This document shows, one piece after another, positions 49,730-58,749 of a DNA stretch of 64,000 bases; the stretch's first letter is position 1; each line of letters opens with the position of its first letter. The notes beneath the pieces are model-generated. The model did no database searches, was not told the DNA's origin, and saw only the letters and a list, made by a program, of their open reading frames with translations. Source of the stretch: Perlucidibaca wandonensis (GTDB lineage Bacteria > Pseudomonadota > Gammaproteobacteria > Pseudomonadales > Moraxellaceae). The stretch is from positions 1,550,001 to 1,614,000 of the forward strand of contig NZ_JBHTIT010000001.1 of assembly GCF_042677145.1 (NCBI RefSeq), given 5' to 3'. The position numbers were made by a program, and so were the translations under genes.

Positions 49730-51268
49730 ATGAAACGCTTTTTTGCCCTGCTCGACGCCCTGAGACAAACACCTCTGCGCACGCCACTCGCGCTCATCCT
49801 TGGCGCGCTCATGCCCTTCGGCCTTGCGCCTTACAACGCGTGGCCCGTGGCACTTTTGGCACTCGCACTGCTTGCCAATTTGCTCGAGCAAAGTAGCGCG
49901 CGTCGTAGCGCTTGGCTGCACTATATGTTCGGCGCGGGCTTATGGCTGCACGGCAGCAGCTGGCTATTAGTATCGATGCACGACTACGGCAACACCAGTT
50001 GGCCAGTCTCACTGCTCATGCTTGCTGTGGTTGCACTGGTGATGGCGTTGCTCTTTGTCCCCGGTGGCTGGCTGTATGGCCGCCTAAAGCTCTGGCGCTT
50101 GAATTGGCTGGCACTTCCGGCGCTACTGGTGCTGGGCGAATGGCTGCGCTCATGGCTACTGACCGGCTTCCCCTGGCTGATGACAGGCTACGGCTTTATC
50201 GATACGCCGTTGTCGGGCTGGGCACCGCTCATGGGCATCTATGGCGTGAGCTTGGCCGCCGGCATCAGTGCCGTGGCTTTGCTCAGCATCTTGCGTCATG
50301 GCAAGGCCGCGCCTGGCGCCATTATCGCGATCGCTCTGACATGGTTGGTTGGCGGATTACTCGCCCCCATCAGCTGGACCACAATCAATAAAGAAGCGCC
50401 AGTTAGCGTTAGCTTGGTACAGGGCAATATTCCACAAGAGTCGAAATGGGCTTTGGAATGGCGCGACAAAACCACCGCTATTTATCAAGATTTATCGAAA
50501 AGCGAATGGGGTCGCGACTTAGTCATTTGGCCTGAAGCAGCCATCCCGCAATTTGCTCATGAAGCCAGAGACCTATTGGCTGATCTTGATTATGAAGCGA
50601 TAAAAGCTGGCAGCGCCTTTGTTACCGGCATTCCCTACGCAACATGGAACAATGATCGCACCGAGATATTGTTTTACAACAGCATCATGGCATCGGGCGA
50701 TGGCCTAGGCATTTATCACAAGCAGCAGCTAGTGCCGATTGGCGAATACATTCCCTTTGAAAAATGGATTCGCGGCACTATTCCATTCTTTGATTTGCCC
50801 ATGTCTAGCTTCACTTGGGGCCCCGCCGAGCAAGGGCCGTTGCTAATCAAAGGCCGCACGCTAGCGCCGTTTATTTGCTACGAAATTGCCTATCCATCGT
50901 TGGTGCAGCGCTTATCGAACGTGGATTATTTAGTCACGGTGAGCAATGACGGCTGGTTCGGCCATTCGATAGGCCCGGCGCAACACTTTCAGATGGTGCG
51001 GATGCGCGCGAAAGAAACCGGTCGCTATATTGTACGCGCCACCAATAATGGCGTGACGGCATTCATCGACCCACAAGGCCATGTCGTCAGCCAAGCGCCG
51101 TCATTTACACGCACCGTATTACGTGGCGAAATTTATCCCGCGCATGGCCTCACGCCATGGCAGCGCACCGGCGTCTGGCCAGTGCTATTGCTCTGTGTTT
51201 TGCTATTACTGGTTAGCTGGCAACGCAGTGTTCGCCTAGGCCGTAGCAGCGATAAGACAGGCCAGTAA
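49730..51268 (+). CDS. lnt: apolipoprotein N-acyltransferase
   Basis: A 512-residue membrane enzyme: about seven helices in residues 1-220 and a nitrilase-like periplasmic domain. The catalytic triad is at Glu269 (VIWPEAAIPQ), Lys331 (YHKQQLVPIGEYIP) and Cys383 (APFICYEIAYP), at almost the same numbers as E. coli (267, 335, 387). It adds the third acyl chain to lipoproteins such as the LptE found later in the window. The corC gene is 3 bases upstream. Its last 33 bases overlap the 3' end of the convergent CobW-type gene. Confidence 0.97.
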   Translation: MKRFFALLDALRQTPLRTPLALILGALMPFGLAPYNAWPVALLALALLANLLEQSSARRSAWLHYMFGAGLWLHGSSWLLVSMHDYGNTSWPVSLLMLAVVALVMALLFVPGGWLYGRLKLWRLNWLALPALLVLGEWLRSWLLTGFPWLMTGYGFIDTPLSGWAPLMGIYGVSLAAGISAVALLSILRHGKAAPGAIIAIALTWLVGGLLAPISWTTINKEAPVSVSLVQGNIPQESKWALEWRDKTTAIYQDLSKSEWGRDLVIWPEAAIPQFAHEARDLLADLDYEAIKAGSAFVTGIPYATWNNDRTEILFYNSIMASGDGLGIYHKQQLVPIGEYIPFEKWIRGTIPFFDLPMSSFTWGPAEQGPLLIKGRTLAPFICYEIAYPSLVQRLSNVDYLVTVSNDGWFGHSIGPAQHFQMVRMRAKETGRYIVRATNNGVTAFIDPQGHVVSQAPSFTRTVLRGEIYPAHGLTPWQRTGVWPVLLLCVLLLLVSWQRSVRLGRSSDKTGQ

Positions 51269-52315
51269 TCGCTGCTCACGCAGAGCCCAATCCAGATCGA
51301 TTGGGCTTATTATTTCCACGCGACTGTCGCTGCGGTATTCACTCGAGCGAATAGCTAAATCCAGCGCTGTAGCGTTAAAAAATATCCAGCCTTTATCGGT
51401 ATGAAACACACCCTTCACGCGCTCGGCGTCGCGCCATGACATCAGCTCAGTAAGCAACTCATCGTGGCAAAAACACCAGCTTGCCGGCAATATCCAGCCA
51501 CCAATGAAGTGGCCTTGAGCTGGCTCATGGTAGTGATACGGCGGAAGCTTGGCCTGTGCGGCTTGTTCAGCACTTACGCCATCTAAGCGAGGGCTGAGCG
51601 CTACAATAACTGGCGCATGTAGCAGACTGCGACGCTGCTGCTTTGGCGGCTTCGCTGCCACCGATAAAGCCTCAATACACGACGACTCAGGCTCAACAAA
51701 TGCCACCAGAGCCTTCGCTGGCGATAGCTCAGCAGCAAACTCATTGGCGGTTATTCGCTCAGCATCACTGAGCACATCGGCTTTGCTAAATAGCAGCACA
51801 TCGGCCACCGCTACTTGCGCAATAAACGTCTCATGCTCGCGCACTCTGGCATCGTTAAGCATGCGCGCATCGAGCACACAAACACTCGCCGCCAAGCTCA
51901 AGTATGGTTGCCAGTGCGCCTCCTGTAGCGTCTCAATAATCTGCGTTGGGTGGCCTAAGCCCGTCGGCTCAATGATCAGGCGATCAATATCGCCGCGACT
52001 GGTTATTTTCCCCAGCGCCAGTTGCAGTGGCATATTTTGCAAGCAGCAAATACAGCCACCAGCGACTTCTTGAATAAATACATCGTCGCCTGCCCAAGCT
52101 GTTTGGTCGATGCCGATCTGACCAAATTCATTGACCAAAATTGCCCAGCGTTCATCGACTGGCTTCTCGGCCATCCAGCGCGAAATCAAGGTGGTTTTAC
52201 CAGCGCCTAAAAAGCCGGTGACTAGATGCACTGAAAGCTTTTTCGCAGGCGCGGCCTTAAAGCTCATGCCTTGAGCGCCGGCGTTTGGCTCAGCGGAGTT
52301 TGTGGGTAAAGTCAT
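51236..52315 (-). CDS. CobW/COG0523 family GTP-binding metal chaperone
   Basis: A 359-residue G3E GTPase: Walker A GFLGAGKTTLISRWM, NEFGQIGIDQTAW, the metal-binding GGCICCLQN (CxCC), IIEPTGLGHP and SKADVL, followed by the CobW C-terminal domain (KGVFHTDKGWIFFNATALDLAIRSSEYRSDSRVEII). Members handle Zn, Co or Ni. No Zur-like operator is seen upstream. I chose ATG at 52315 with GGTGAA six bases upstream; earlier in-frame starts lie in the divergent promoter region. It is divergent from the epimerase-like gene and its 3' end overlaps lnt by 33 bases. Confidence 0.93.
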   Translation of the reverse strand: MTLPTNSAEPNAGAQGMSFKAAPAKKLSVHLVTGFLGAGKTTLISRWMAEKPVDERWAILVNEFGQIGIDQTAWAGDDVFIQEVAGGCICCLQNMPLQLALGKITSRGDIDRLIIEPTGLGHPTQIIETLQEAHWQPYLSLAASVCVLDARMLNDARVREHETFIAQVAVADVLLFSKADVLSDAERITANEFAAELSPAKALVAFVEPESSCIEALSVAAKPPKQQRRSLLHAPVIVALSPRLDGVSAEQAAQAKLPPYHYHEPAQGHFIGGWILPASWCFCHDELLTELMSWRDAERVKGVFHTDKGWIFFNATALDLAIRSSEYRSDSRVEIISPIDLDWALREQRLLACLIAATA

Positions 52316-52427
52316 GTAAAGTTCACCGATTCTGTCTGGTCTACGCTTCTGTTCAGCACTCGCCATAGGCACAATGCCTGCAGCCACACTAGACTTAAAA
52401 ATCGATGATGACACAGGGATGCCTGCG

Positions 52428-53384
52428 ATGAATATTTTGATCACCGGCGGCACAGGATTTATTGGCGCTCAACTCGTACCTGTATTAGTCGGTGCACCCG
52501 ATCAAGCTCAAGGCGACCACCTAACATTGCTGACCCGCCAGCCCGAAAAAATGGCGAAGCATTATGCCGCTTGGGCCGACACTGGCCGCCTGCGCTTTGT
52601 TTCCTCACTCGATGCGCTAGCGCGTGATGAAGCCTTCGATGCCGTCATCAATCTTGCCGGCGAAGGCATCGCTGATAAGCCTTGGACTACTCAAAGGAAG
52701 CTCGAACTACATGCCAGCCGCGTGCTGCTTACCGAGTCACTTGGCGATTGGCTACGCCGCGCTAAGCACAAGCCCAATGTGCTTATTTCAGGCTCTGCTG
52801 TTGGATGGTATGGCAGCCAAGGCGAGCGTATTTTAGATGAAGAATCGTCTGCCGAAAGCGGCGACTACACCCATCATCTTTGCCGCGACTGGGAAGCCGC
52901 CGCGCTTGCCGCCGCGCCAGCAAACGCGCGCGTATGCACTTTGCGCTTAGGCGTCGTTATAGGCCCAGGCGGCGGTATGTTGCGCCGCTTATTGCCAGTG
53001 TTTGGCTTAGGCTTGGGAGGCGTTTTGGGCAATGGCGAACAGTATTTGTCCTGGGTGTCGCGCAGCGATGTGGTCCAAGTGGTTTTACGCATGCTCACCG
53101 ATCGTTCATTACACGGCGTGTTTAACCTTACCGCACCCGCGCCAGTGAGCAATGCCGAATTCACTCGCACATTAGCCCGATTATTGCGTCGCCCAGCATT
53201 TTTACGCGTGCCCGCCAGCGTGCTGAAACTAGGCCTTGGTGAGATGTCCACTCTCTTGCTCGATGGCCAACGCGTCATGCCTAGCCGCTTACTAAGCGCC
53301 GACTATCGCTTCCTTCATAGCACGCTAGAAGATGCCCTACGCTCGGCGCTCTCAAGAAACGACAGCTCAAGAGATAACGATTAA
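52428..53384 (+). CDS. TIGR01777-type epimerase-like protein (YfcH)
   Basis: A 318-residue SDR-like protein. The NAD(P)-binding motif MNILITGGTGFIGAQLV begins at the chosen start; the ATG has GGGA upstream at eight bases and the first residues match YfcH (MNIVITGGTGLIG). Other visible segments are VINLAGEGIADKPWTTQRKLELHASRV and ISGSAVGWYGSQGERILDEE, both signature blocks of the family, followed by the C-terminal DUF1731 region (LRRPAFLRVPASVLKLGLGEMSTLLLDGQRVMPSRL). The enzymatic activity is not known. It leads the TolC-MacA-ABC operon, with a TAATG overlap to the next gene. Confidence 0.9.
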   Translation: MNILITGGTGFIGAQLVPVLVGAPDQAQGDHLTLLTRQPEKMAKHYAAWADTGRLRFVSSLDALARDEAFDAVINLAGEGIADKPWTTQRKLELHASRVLLTESLGDWLRRAKHKPNVLISGSAVGWYGSQGERILDEESSAESGDYTHHLCRDWEAAALAAAPANARVCTLRLGVVIGPGGGMLRRLLPVFGLGLGGVLGNGEQYLSWVSRSDVVQVVLRMLTDRSLHGVFNLTAPAPVSNAEFTRTLARLLRRPAFLRVPASVLKLGLGEMSTLLLDGQRVMPSRLLSADYRFLHSTLEDALRSALSRNDSSRDND

Positions 53385-54730
53385 TGAAACGGGTCACTTG
53401 GCAAAATGCACTGGGGCTGCTTGCGCTTAGCATCGGAATTAGCTCAGCACAGGCAAGCACAGTCGCCACGACCGCCTGCCCAGACATTAGCCAAGACACT
53501 CAACTCACACTCGCACGCTATGTTGAGCGCAGTCTCTGCGCCAACCTCGACACCCGCGCTGCATGGCAACGTGTGCAAACTCAACGTGCACAAGTTGGCG
53601 CTGCCAACTCAGGCTATTATCCCAGCTTAAATATTAGTGCCAGCAGCAGCCGTGATTTTGGCGACCGCGTAGCCGGCACTGACCCAGATCAACGCACATT
53701 GAGCGCCAATGCGAGCTGGCTACTTTATGATTTTGGCGGCCGCGAAGCGGATGTCTCACAAGCCAAAAACACCCTTGCCAGTCTTCAAGCCAGTGCCGAT
53801 GCCAGCATCCATAGCCTCGCGGCACAAGCGGTTACCGCATGGTTTAACCGTCTTGCGGCCGAGGCCAGCTTCGCTAGCGCGAAATCTTCATTAGCTGCCG
53901 CAAAAGAGACTGCCGAAGCCGCTGAAAAGCGCATTAAAGTTGGCGTTGGAACACGCGAAGATACGCTGCAAGCGCAAACTGCTTTGGCTCAAGCAGAGTT
54001 GGTGCTCATCCAGCGTGAAGGCGAACTTGCCGCCAGCAATGGTCAGCTAGCCGTGCTCGCCAACTACCCCGCCAATACGGCCCTTACACCGCAGACCACC
54101 CTGCCCGATCCAAGCCAACTCAGCGCACCGCCTGCGCTTGCAGTATTGATGCAACTGGCCGATGAACGCCGGCCAGAACGTATCGCGCAGGAGCAGCAAG
54201 TCGCCGCTGCTGAGTCATCACTAGATCAATTAGCTGCGCAACGCCTGCCGCGCATTAGCCTCAACGCCAGTGCTGGCGATAGCCGAAATAGCTTTGGCCA
54301 GCGCGACTCCGGCCAAGTCGCTGTAACTGCAACCTTGCCACTGTTTACCGGCTTTCAGCAGCGCTATCAGGAACGTGGTGCGCAAAGCCAAATTGATCAA
54401 CAAACGCTTGAGCTCGATCGCATTCGCCAGCAAGTCGGCCTTGATGTCTGGCTGGCATGGCAGCAAGTCAATACCGCTCGTTCGCGCATCGATGCAACCG
54501 ACAGCTTGCTGGCATCGGCAGCCGAATCTAGCCGTGCCGCCCTAGCGCGCTACCGAGCCGGCCTAGGCAATGTGCTCAATGTCTTAACCGCTCAAAGCAC
54601 CCTCGCCGATGCTCGCCAACAACAAGCCCGCGCCCGCTTCGACTGGGCCAGCGCACGCGTTCAACTCGCGCGCGCCGCCGGCCTACTCACCGCCTCACCC
54701 GATGCTGCATTTCAGGATATCCAACCATGA
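53384..54730 (+). CDS. TolC family outer membrane efflux protein
   Basis: A 448-residue outer membrane factor. Signal peptide MKRVTWQNALGLLALSIGISSAQA is followed by two helical repeats, with the conserved LARYVERSLCANLDTRAAWQRVQTQRAQVGAANSGYYPSLNISASSS block and repeated ARYRAGLGNVLNVLTAQSTLADARQQ near the end. It forms the exit duct through the outer membrane. The start overlaps the previous stop (TAATG) and its stop overlaps the MacA gene (ATGA), so the set is likely coupled. It should pair with the next three proteins. Confidence 0.93.
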   Translation: MKRVTWQNALGLLALSIGISSAQASTVATTACPDISQDTQLTLARYVERSLCANLDTRAAWQRVQTQRAQVGAANSGYYPSLNISASSSRDFGDRVAGTDPDQRTLSANASWLLYDFGGREADVSQAKNTLASLQASADASIHSLAAQAVTAWFNRLAAEASFASAKSSLAAAKETAEAAEKRIKVGVGTREDTLQAQTALAQAELVLIQREGELAASNGQLAVLANYPANTALTPQTTLPDPSQLSAPPALAVLMQLADERRPERIAQEQQVAAAESSLDQLAAQRLPRISLNASAGDSRNSFGQRDSGQVAVTATLPLFTGFQQRYQERGAQSQIDQQTLELDRIRQQVGLDVWLAWQQVNTARSRIDATDSLLASAAESSRAALARYRAGLGNVLNVLTAQSTLADARQQQARARFDWASARVQLARAAGLLTASPDAAFQDIQP

Positions 54731-55911
54731 CCGCCTCTCGTCTCCGCTGGCTTGCCATCCTCGGCCTTATTGTTATCGCTGCCCTCATCATGCGCAGCTG
54801 CTTTAGCGGCAGCGATGCCCCGCGCTACGAATTCGCCAGTGTCGATCGTGGCGACATTGCCCAAACCGTGTCGGCCAATGGCCAGCTCAGTCCTGTCACG
54901 CTAGTCTCCGTTGGCACCCAAGTCTCCGGCATCGTCACCTCCTATACCGCCGACTTCAACGACAAGGTCAGTGCTGGCCAAGTGCTGATGCGCCTCGATG
55001 ACTCGCTGCTGCAAGCTCAACTTACACAGTCGCGCGCCAACCTAAGCAGCACACAGGCCGGCTTAGCACTGGCTAATGCAAATTGGCGGCGCATCGGCCC
55101 CTTAGCCAGCGAAGGCTTTGCTTCCACACAAGAAGTTGATCAAGCCCGCCAAGCCTTAGCTGAAGCGAAGGCCCGCGTGGCGCAGGCGCAAGCACAGGTG
55201 CAACGCGATCAAGTCAATTTGAGCTACGCCGTAATTCGATCACCAGTTGCTGGCGTGGTTGTGTCACGCGCCGTCGATGTTGGCCAGACCGTTACCGCGA
55301 GCTTTCAAACACCTGAGCTTTATAAAATCGCTCAAGACTTACGCCAAATGAACATCGACGCCTATTTCACCGAGTCTGATATTGGCGGCATACACGTGGG
55401 TCAAAGCGCAAAATTTCGTGTCGATGCTTATCCAAATAAGCGCTTCGTTGGCGAGGTCGTGCAAGTCCGTCTGAACCCATTAACCGAGCAAAATGTGGTG
55501 ACTTATGCCGTCATCATTCGTGTTGATAACGCCGATGGTCAGCTCCTGCCGGGCATGACGGCTTACGTCACTATCGACACTTTAGAGCGCAAAAATATCT
55601 TACGTGTGCCAACAGCCGCGCTGCGTTTTCGACCACCAGAAGATGCCAAACTGGCGCCTATCGAGGAGGAAGCCGAAACGCAAAGCAAGCCTAGTGTAAA
55701 AGCTAAGGCCGGCCAAAAAGGCACCGTCTGGCAGCAGACAGCTGATGGCTTAAAACCATTCAGTGTGACACTGGGCATTACCGATCGCCGCTTTACTGAA
55801 GTGCTCGGTGACAAGTCAGCACTAAAGGTGGATGACAAAGTAGTCATCGAGCAAGTTTTATCGGCAGAAGAAGTGGCCAGTAAAGGCATGAAGTTTCGGA
55901 TGAGAGACTAA
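54727..55911 (+). CDS. MacA-like periplasmic adaptor (membrane fusion protein)
   Basis: A 394-residue adaptor. It has an N-terminal anchor (LRWLAILGLIVIAALIMR), then a biotinyl-lipoyl/hairpin block (GNGQL...VGTQVSGIVTSYTADFNDKVSAGQVLMRLDDSLL), a coiled-coil hairpin of about 100 residues (residues 95-170, rich in Q, A and L), a beta-barrel and a C-terminal domain. KFRVDAYPNKRFVGEVVQVRLNP is the MFP signature. It links the inner-membrane ABC permease and the TolC duct. ATGA overlap with the TolC gene. A hydrophilic insertion, KLAPIEEEAETQSKPSVKAKAGQKG, occurs near residue 305-330. Confidence 0.93.
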   Translation: MTASRLRWLAILGLIVIAALIMRSCFSGSDAPRYEFASVDRGDIAQTVSANGQLSPVTLVSVGTQVSGIVTSYTADFNDKVSAGQVLMRLDDSLLQAQLTQSRANLSSTQAGLALANANWRRIGPLASEGFASTQEVDQARQALAEAKARVAQAQAQVQRDQVNLSYAVIRSPVAGVVVSRAVDVGQTVTASFQTPELYKIAQDLRQMNIDAYFTESDIGGIHVGQSAKFRVDAYPNKRFVGEVVQVRLNPLTEQNVVTYAVIIRVDNADGQLLPGMTAYVTIDTLERKNILRVPTAALRFRPPEDAKLAPIEEEAETQSKPSVKAKAGQKGTVWQQTADGLKPFSVTLGITDRRFTEVLGDKSALKVDDKVVIEQVLSAEEVASKGMKFRMRD

Positions 55912-56669
55912 TGGCCAGCGTCATTGAGCTCAAACAAATCGTTAAGGATTACCCTAGTGGCGTTGGTCCAGTGCGAATTTTGCACGGCATCGATTTGACC
56001 ATTGAGAGCGGCGAATTCGTTGCCATCATGGGGCCATCTGGCTCGGGAAAATCAACCCTGATGAATATCTTAGGTTGTCTCGATAGTGCCAGCGGCGGCG
56101 ACTTCACCTTGGCCAGTGAACAAGTCAATACGCTCAATGACGATCAACTTGCCGACTTACGCAACCGTACCATCGGCTTTGTTTTTCAGGGCTTTAACCT
56201 GCTGCCGCGCTCCAGCCTGCTCGACAATGTTGCTCTGCCTTTGACCTATGCTGGCGTGGCAAAAGCTGAGCGCGAACAGCGCGCCAGTGACATGCTTGCG
56301 CGCGTCGGTTTGGGCCAACGCACACAAGCCTTGCCTAGTGAAATTTCTGGCGGTCAGCAGCAGCGCGTGGCCATTGCCCGCGCATTGGTAAATCGCCCAG
56401 CCTTGATCTTGGCCGATGAGCCCACCGGCAACCTAGACACACAAACCAGTGCGGAAATCATGGCGCTGTTTGGCCAGCTTAACCGCGAAGAAGGCATCAC
56501 CTTAGTTTTAGTCACACACGAGCCCGATATTGCTGCTCACGCGCAACGCTTGGTGCGCTTAGTCGATGGCCATAAAGAGTTTGATGGGCCGGCGAGTGAG
56601 GGCTTGAAGCCGGCACCTATAGCTGGAAGCAGCACAGCCACATCAGGAGCCGCGCCATGTGGTGGCTAA
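55911..56669 (+). CDS. ABC transporter ATP-binding protein (MacB N-terminal type)
   Basis: A 252-residue ABC ATPase: Walker A GPSGSGKST, Q-loop GFVFQGFNLLPRSS, signature SGGQQQR, Walker B LILADEPTGNLD, and a switch His in TLVLVTHEPDIA. It matches the LolD/MacB nucleotide-binding family. A C-terminal tail of about 25 residues (rich in A, S and G) follows the ABC domain. Its end overlaps the permease start by 13 bases, so in this genome MacB is split in two. It drives export of macrolides, peptides or lipoprotein-like cargo by analogy. Confidence 0.95.
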   Translation: MASVIELKQIVKDYPSGVGPVRILHGIDLTIESGEFVAIMGPSGSGKSTLMNILGCLDSASGGDFTLASEQVNTLNDDQLADLRNRTIGFVFQGFNLLPRSSLLDNVALPLTYAGVAKAEREQRASDMLARVGLGQRTQALPSEISGGQQQRVAIARALVNRPALILADEPTGNLDTQTSAEIMALFGQLNREEGITLVLVTHEPDIAAHAQRLVRLVDGHKEFDGPASEGLKPAPIAGSSTATSGAAPCGG

Positions 56670-57877
56670 TGCTCCGCGAGGCTTTACTGGCACTGAAAGC
56701 TAACCGCCTACGCAGCTTTCTCACTATGCTCGGCATGATTATCGGTGTCGGTGCGGTCATCGCCATGCTCGCCATCGGCCAAGGCGTGCAAACCCGCGTC
56801 AATGATTCGATCAAAAGCATGGGCTCAAATCTATTCATCATTTTACCTGGCGCCACTAGTGCCAATGGCGTGCGCAGCGGTTATGGCAGCGCGCCCAGCC
56901 TCACCGTCAATGACGCTAGCGCCTTACGCGAGATAACAGGCGTTGCCTCCGCCGCACCGGTCGTGCAATCCAGCTCGCAAGTCATTTATGGCGCGCAAAA
57001 CTGGAACACTTATGTCGTAGGCTCCAACGCCGACTATTTTACATTGCGCGACTGGACCGTCACTTCTGGCTACGCCTTTGATCAACCCGAAATACAATCG
57101 GCTGCGCAAGTCGCCGTGATCGGCAAAAAGGTCGCTAGCAATTTGTTTGGCAATGAAGACCCGATTGGCGAAACCCTGCGCATTCGAAACCTACCATTCC
57201 AAGTTATCGGCGTGCTTGGCAGCAAAGGCCAAAGCCTCGACGGCCGTGACCAAGACGACACCATCGTCATTCCTATCACTACCGCGCAGCGCAAGCTTTT
57301 TGGCAACCGCTTTCGCAACTCGGTGCGCATGATCATGGTGCAAGCGACTAGTGAGGAAGCGATGCCACGCGTCGAGCGTGATCTGCGCATTAATCTACGT
57401 CAGCGTCATCGCCTCAGTAACGACGCTGAAGATGACTTCACTCTGCAAAACCTGACAGCTCTAGCCAATACTGCCGCCGAAACCACGGCTATTTTATCGC
57501 TACTACTGGGCGCTATTGCCGGTATCTCGCTGCTGGTAGGCGGCATCGGCATCATGAATATCATGTTGGTCTCAGTCACTGAGCGCACACGTGAAATCGG
57601 CATTCGCATGGCCATCGGCGCGCGGCCAAATGCTATCCGCCTGCAGTTTCTGCTAGAGGCCGTGGTGATTTCATTGGTTGGCTGCATTATTGGCGTCGCC
57701 GTTGGCATCGGCATCGCCTTAAGCGTGGCGCTGATCTTCGATTTGCTAGTGATTGTCACGCTCAGCTCATTGCTGCTAGCTTTCGGGGTTGCCGGCGCAA
57801 TTGGCATTTTCTTCGGCTATTACCCCGCCAATCGCGCAGCAAAGTTACGGCCTATTGAAGCATTACGTTTTCAATGA
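56657..57877 (+). CDS. ABC transporter permease (MacB/FtsX type)
   Basis: A 406-residue permease with the MacB layout: a first helix in LREALLALKANRLRSFLTMLGMIIGVGAVIAMLAIGQGVQ, a large periplasmic domain (residues 60-280) and three helices at the C-terminus with LLLGAIAGISLLVGGIGIMNIMLVSVTERTREIGIRMAIGARPNAIRLQFLLEAVVIS, a FtsX-domain signature. The gene overlaps the ATPase gene by 13 bases and its stop overlaps the convergent YdcF gene by 7. It completes a mechanotransmission-type tripartite system with the preceding three genes. Substrate unknown. Confidence 0.94.
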   Translation: MWWLMLREALLALKANRLRSFLTMLGMIIGVGAVIAMLAIGQGVQTRVNDSIKSMGSNLFIILPGATSANGVRSGYGSAPSLTVNDASALREITGVASAAPVVQSSSQVIYGAQNWNTYVVGSNADYFTLRDWTVTSGYAFDQPEIQSAAQVAVIGKKVASNLFGNEDPIGETLRIRNLPFQVIGVLGSKGQSLDGRDQDDTIVIPITTAQRKLFGNRFRNSVRMIMVQATSEEAMPRVERDLRINLRQRHRLSNDAEDDFTLQNLTALANTAAETTAILSLLLGAIAGISLLVGGIGIMNIMLVSVTERTREIGIRMAIGARPNAIRLQFLLEAVVISLVGCIIGVAVGIGIALSVALIFDLLVIVTLSSLLLAFGVAGAIGIFFGYYPANRAAKLRPIEALRFQ

Positions 57878-58641
57878 ACGACGAGTGCATCGCGAGCCAG
57901 CCCCAACCATTCGTGCAAGGCTCGCCGCGTCTCGAGCAATGAGCTGTGCTGCGGCGTATAGCAAATAATTGGTCGGCATTCTGCGCCCTCGGTAGTGAAG
58001 CCAGTTGGTGCCGCCAGCACCTGAAAGCCCACGTGCTCAAACAAAGCCTGTGCCCGCGGCAAATGCGAGGCATGACTGACCAAGACAATGCGTTTAATGC
58101 CCAGTGGCGACAGCATGGCCCAGCTCAGCTCAGCATTCTCTTCCGTGGTGCGCGACAACCGCTCCTGCCAGCGCACGGGCACGCGAAAATCCTCCAATAA
58201 TGACTGCGCCATCAAGCTCGCCTCATCATCGGCCTTGCCCAAGGGCGAACCACCGGTAACAAGAATCGGCAATTTCGTTGCGCGCTCAACACGGGCGGCA
58301 TAGCGCAGGCGCGTTAGCATTTCACTGCTCATCACATCGGCACCAGCAAACTCTGGCGCGGCGTCATAACGGCCACCGCCGAGTACAACAATGGCCTGAT
58401 AGCCGGCGCTGGGTATCTGCGCCAGATCATTCAATGCCGACACGCGCTGCTCCAATGGATGCGAGATGGCATAGGCCCCAACTGGCGTGGCTAACGCGTA
58501 ATTAAGCACAATCGCCAGCAACGCCACTGCCGTTGCACTGATGCGCCAACCTCGCCAGGCCAGCAATAACGCCAGCAAACCCATCCAGCAGAGCAAGGCC
58601 GGTGGCAACAGTAGCGCATGAATAATTTGAGTCATCGGCAT
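57871..58641 (-). CDS. YdcF/ElyC family membrane protein (DUF218)
   Basis: A 256-residue protein: two helices at the N-terminus (LLLPPALLCWMGLLALLLAW, ISATAVALLAIVLNYALATP) and a DUF218 domain with AIVVLGGGRYDAAPEFAGADVMSSEMLTRLRYAARVERATKLPILVTGG, SRTTEENAELSW and ILVSHASHLPRAQALFEHVGF. Related ElyC proteins take part in cell-envelope biogenesis (peptidoglycan or undecaprenyl-phosphate metabolism). The 3' end overlaps the permease by 7 bases in a convergent arrangement. Confidence 0.88.
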   Translation of the reverse strand: MPMTQIIHALLLPPALLCWMGLLALLLAWRGWRISATAVALLAIVLNYALATPVGAYAISHPLEQRVSALNDLAQIPSAGYQAIVVLGGGRYDAAPEFAGADVMSSEMLTRLRYAARVERATKLPILVTGGSPLGKADDEASLMAQSLLEDFRVPVRWQERLSRTTEENAELSWAMLSPLGIKRIVLVSHASHLPRAQALFEHVGFQVLAAPTGFTTEGAECRPIICYTPQHSSLLETRRALHEWLGLARDALVVH

Positions 58642-58749
58642 CGGTCATTCCCAGTTAGATCGGCCCACAAGCTGCCGCTGCTATACCGCGGCCAGAGCGC
58701 ATAGCGTATCCTATGGCGCATTTCGCGTAATTCGATGAGTTTTATATTT

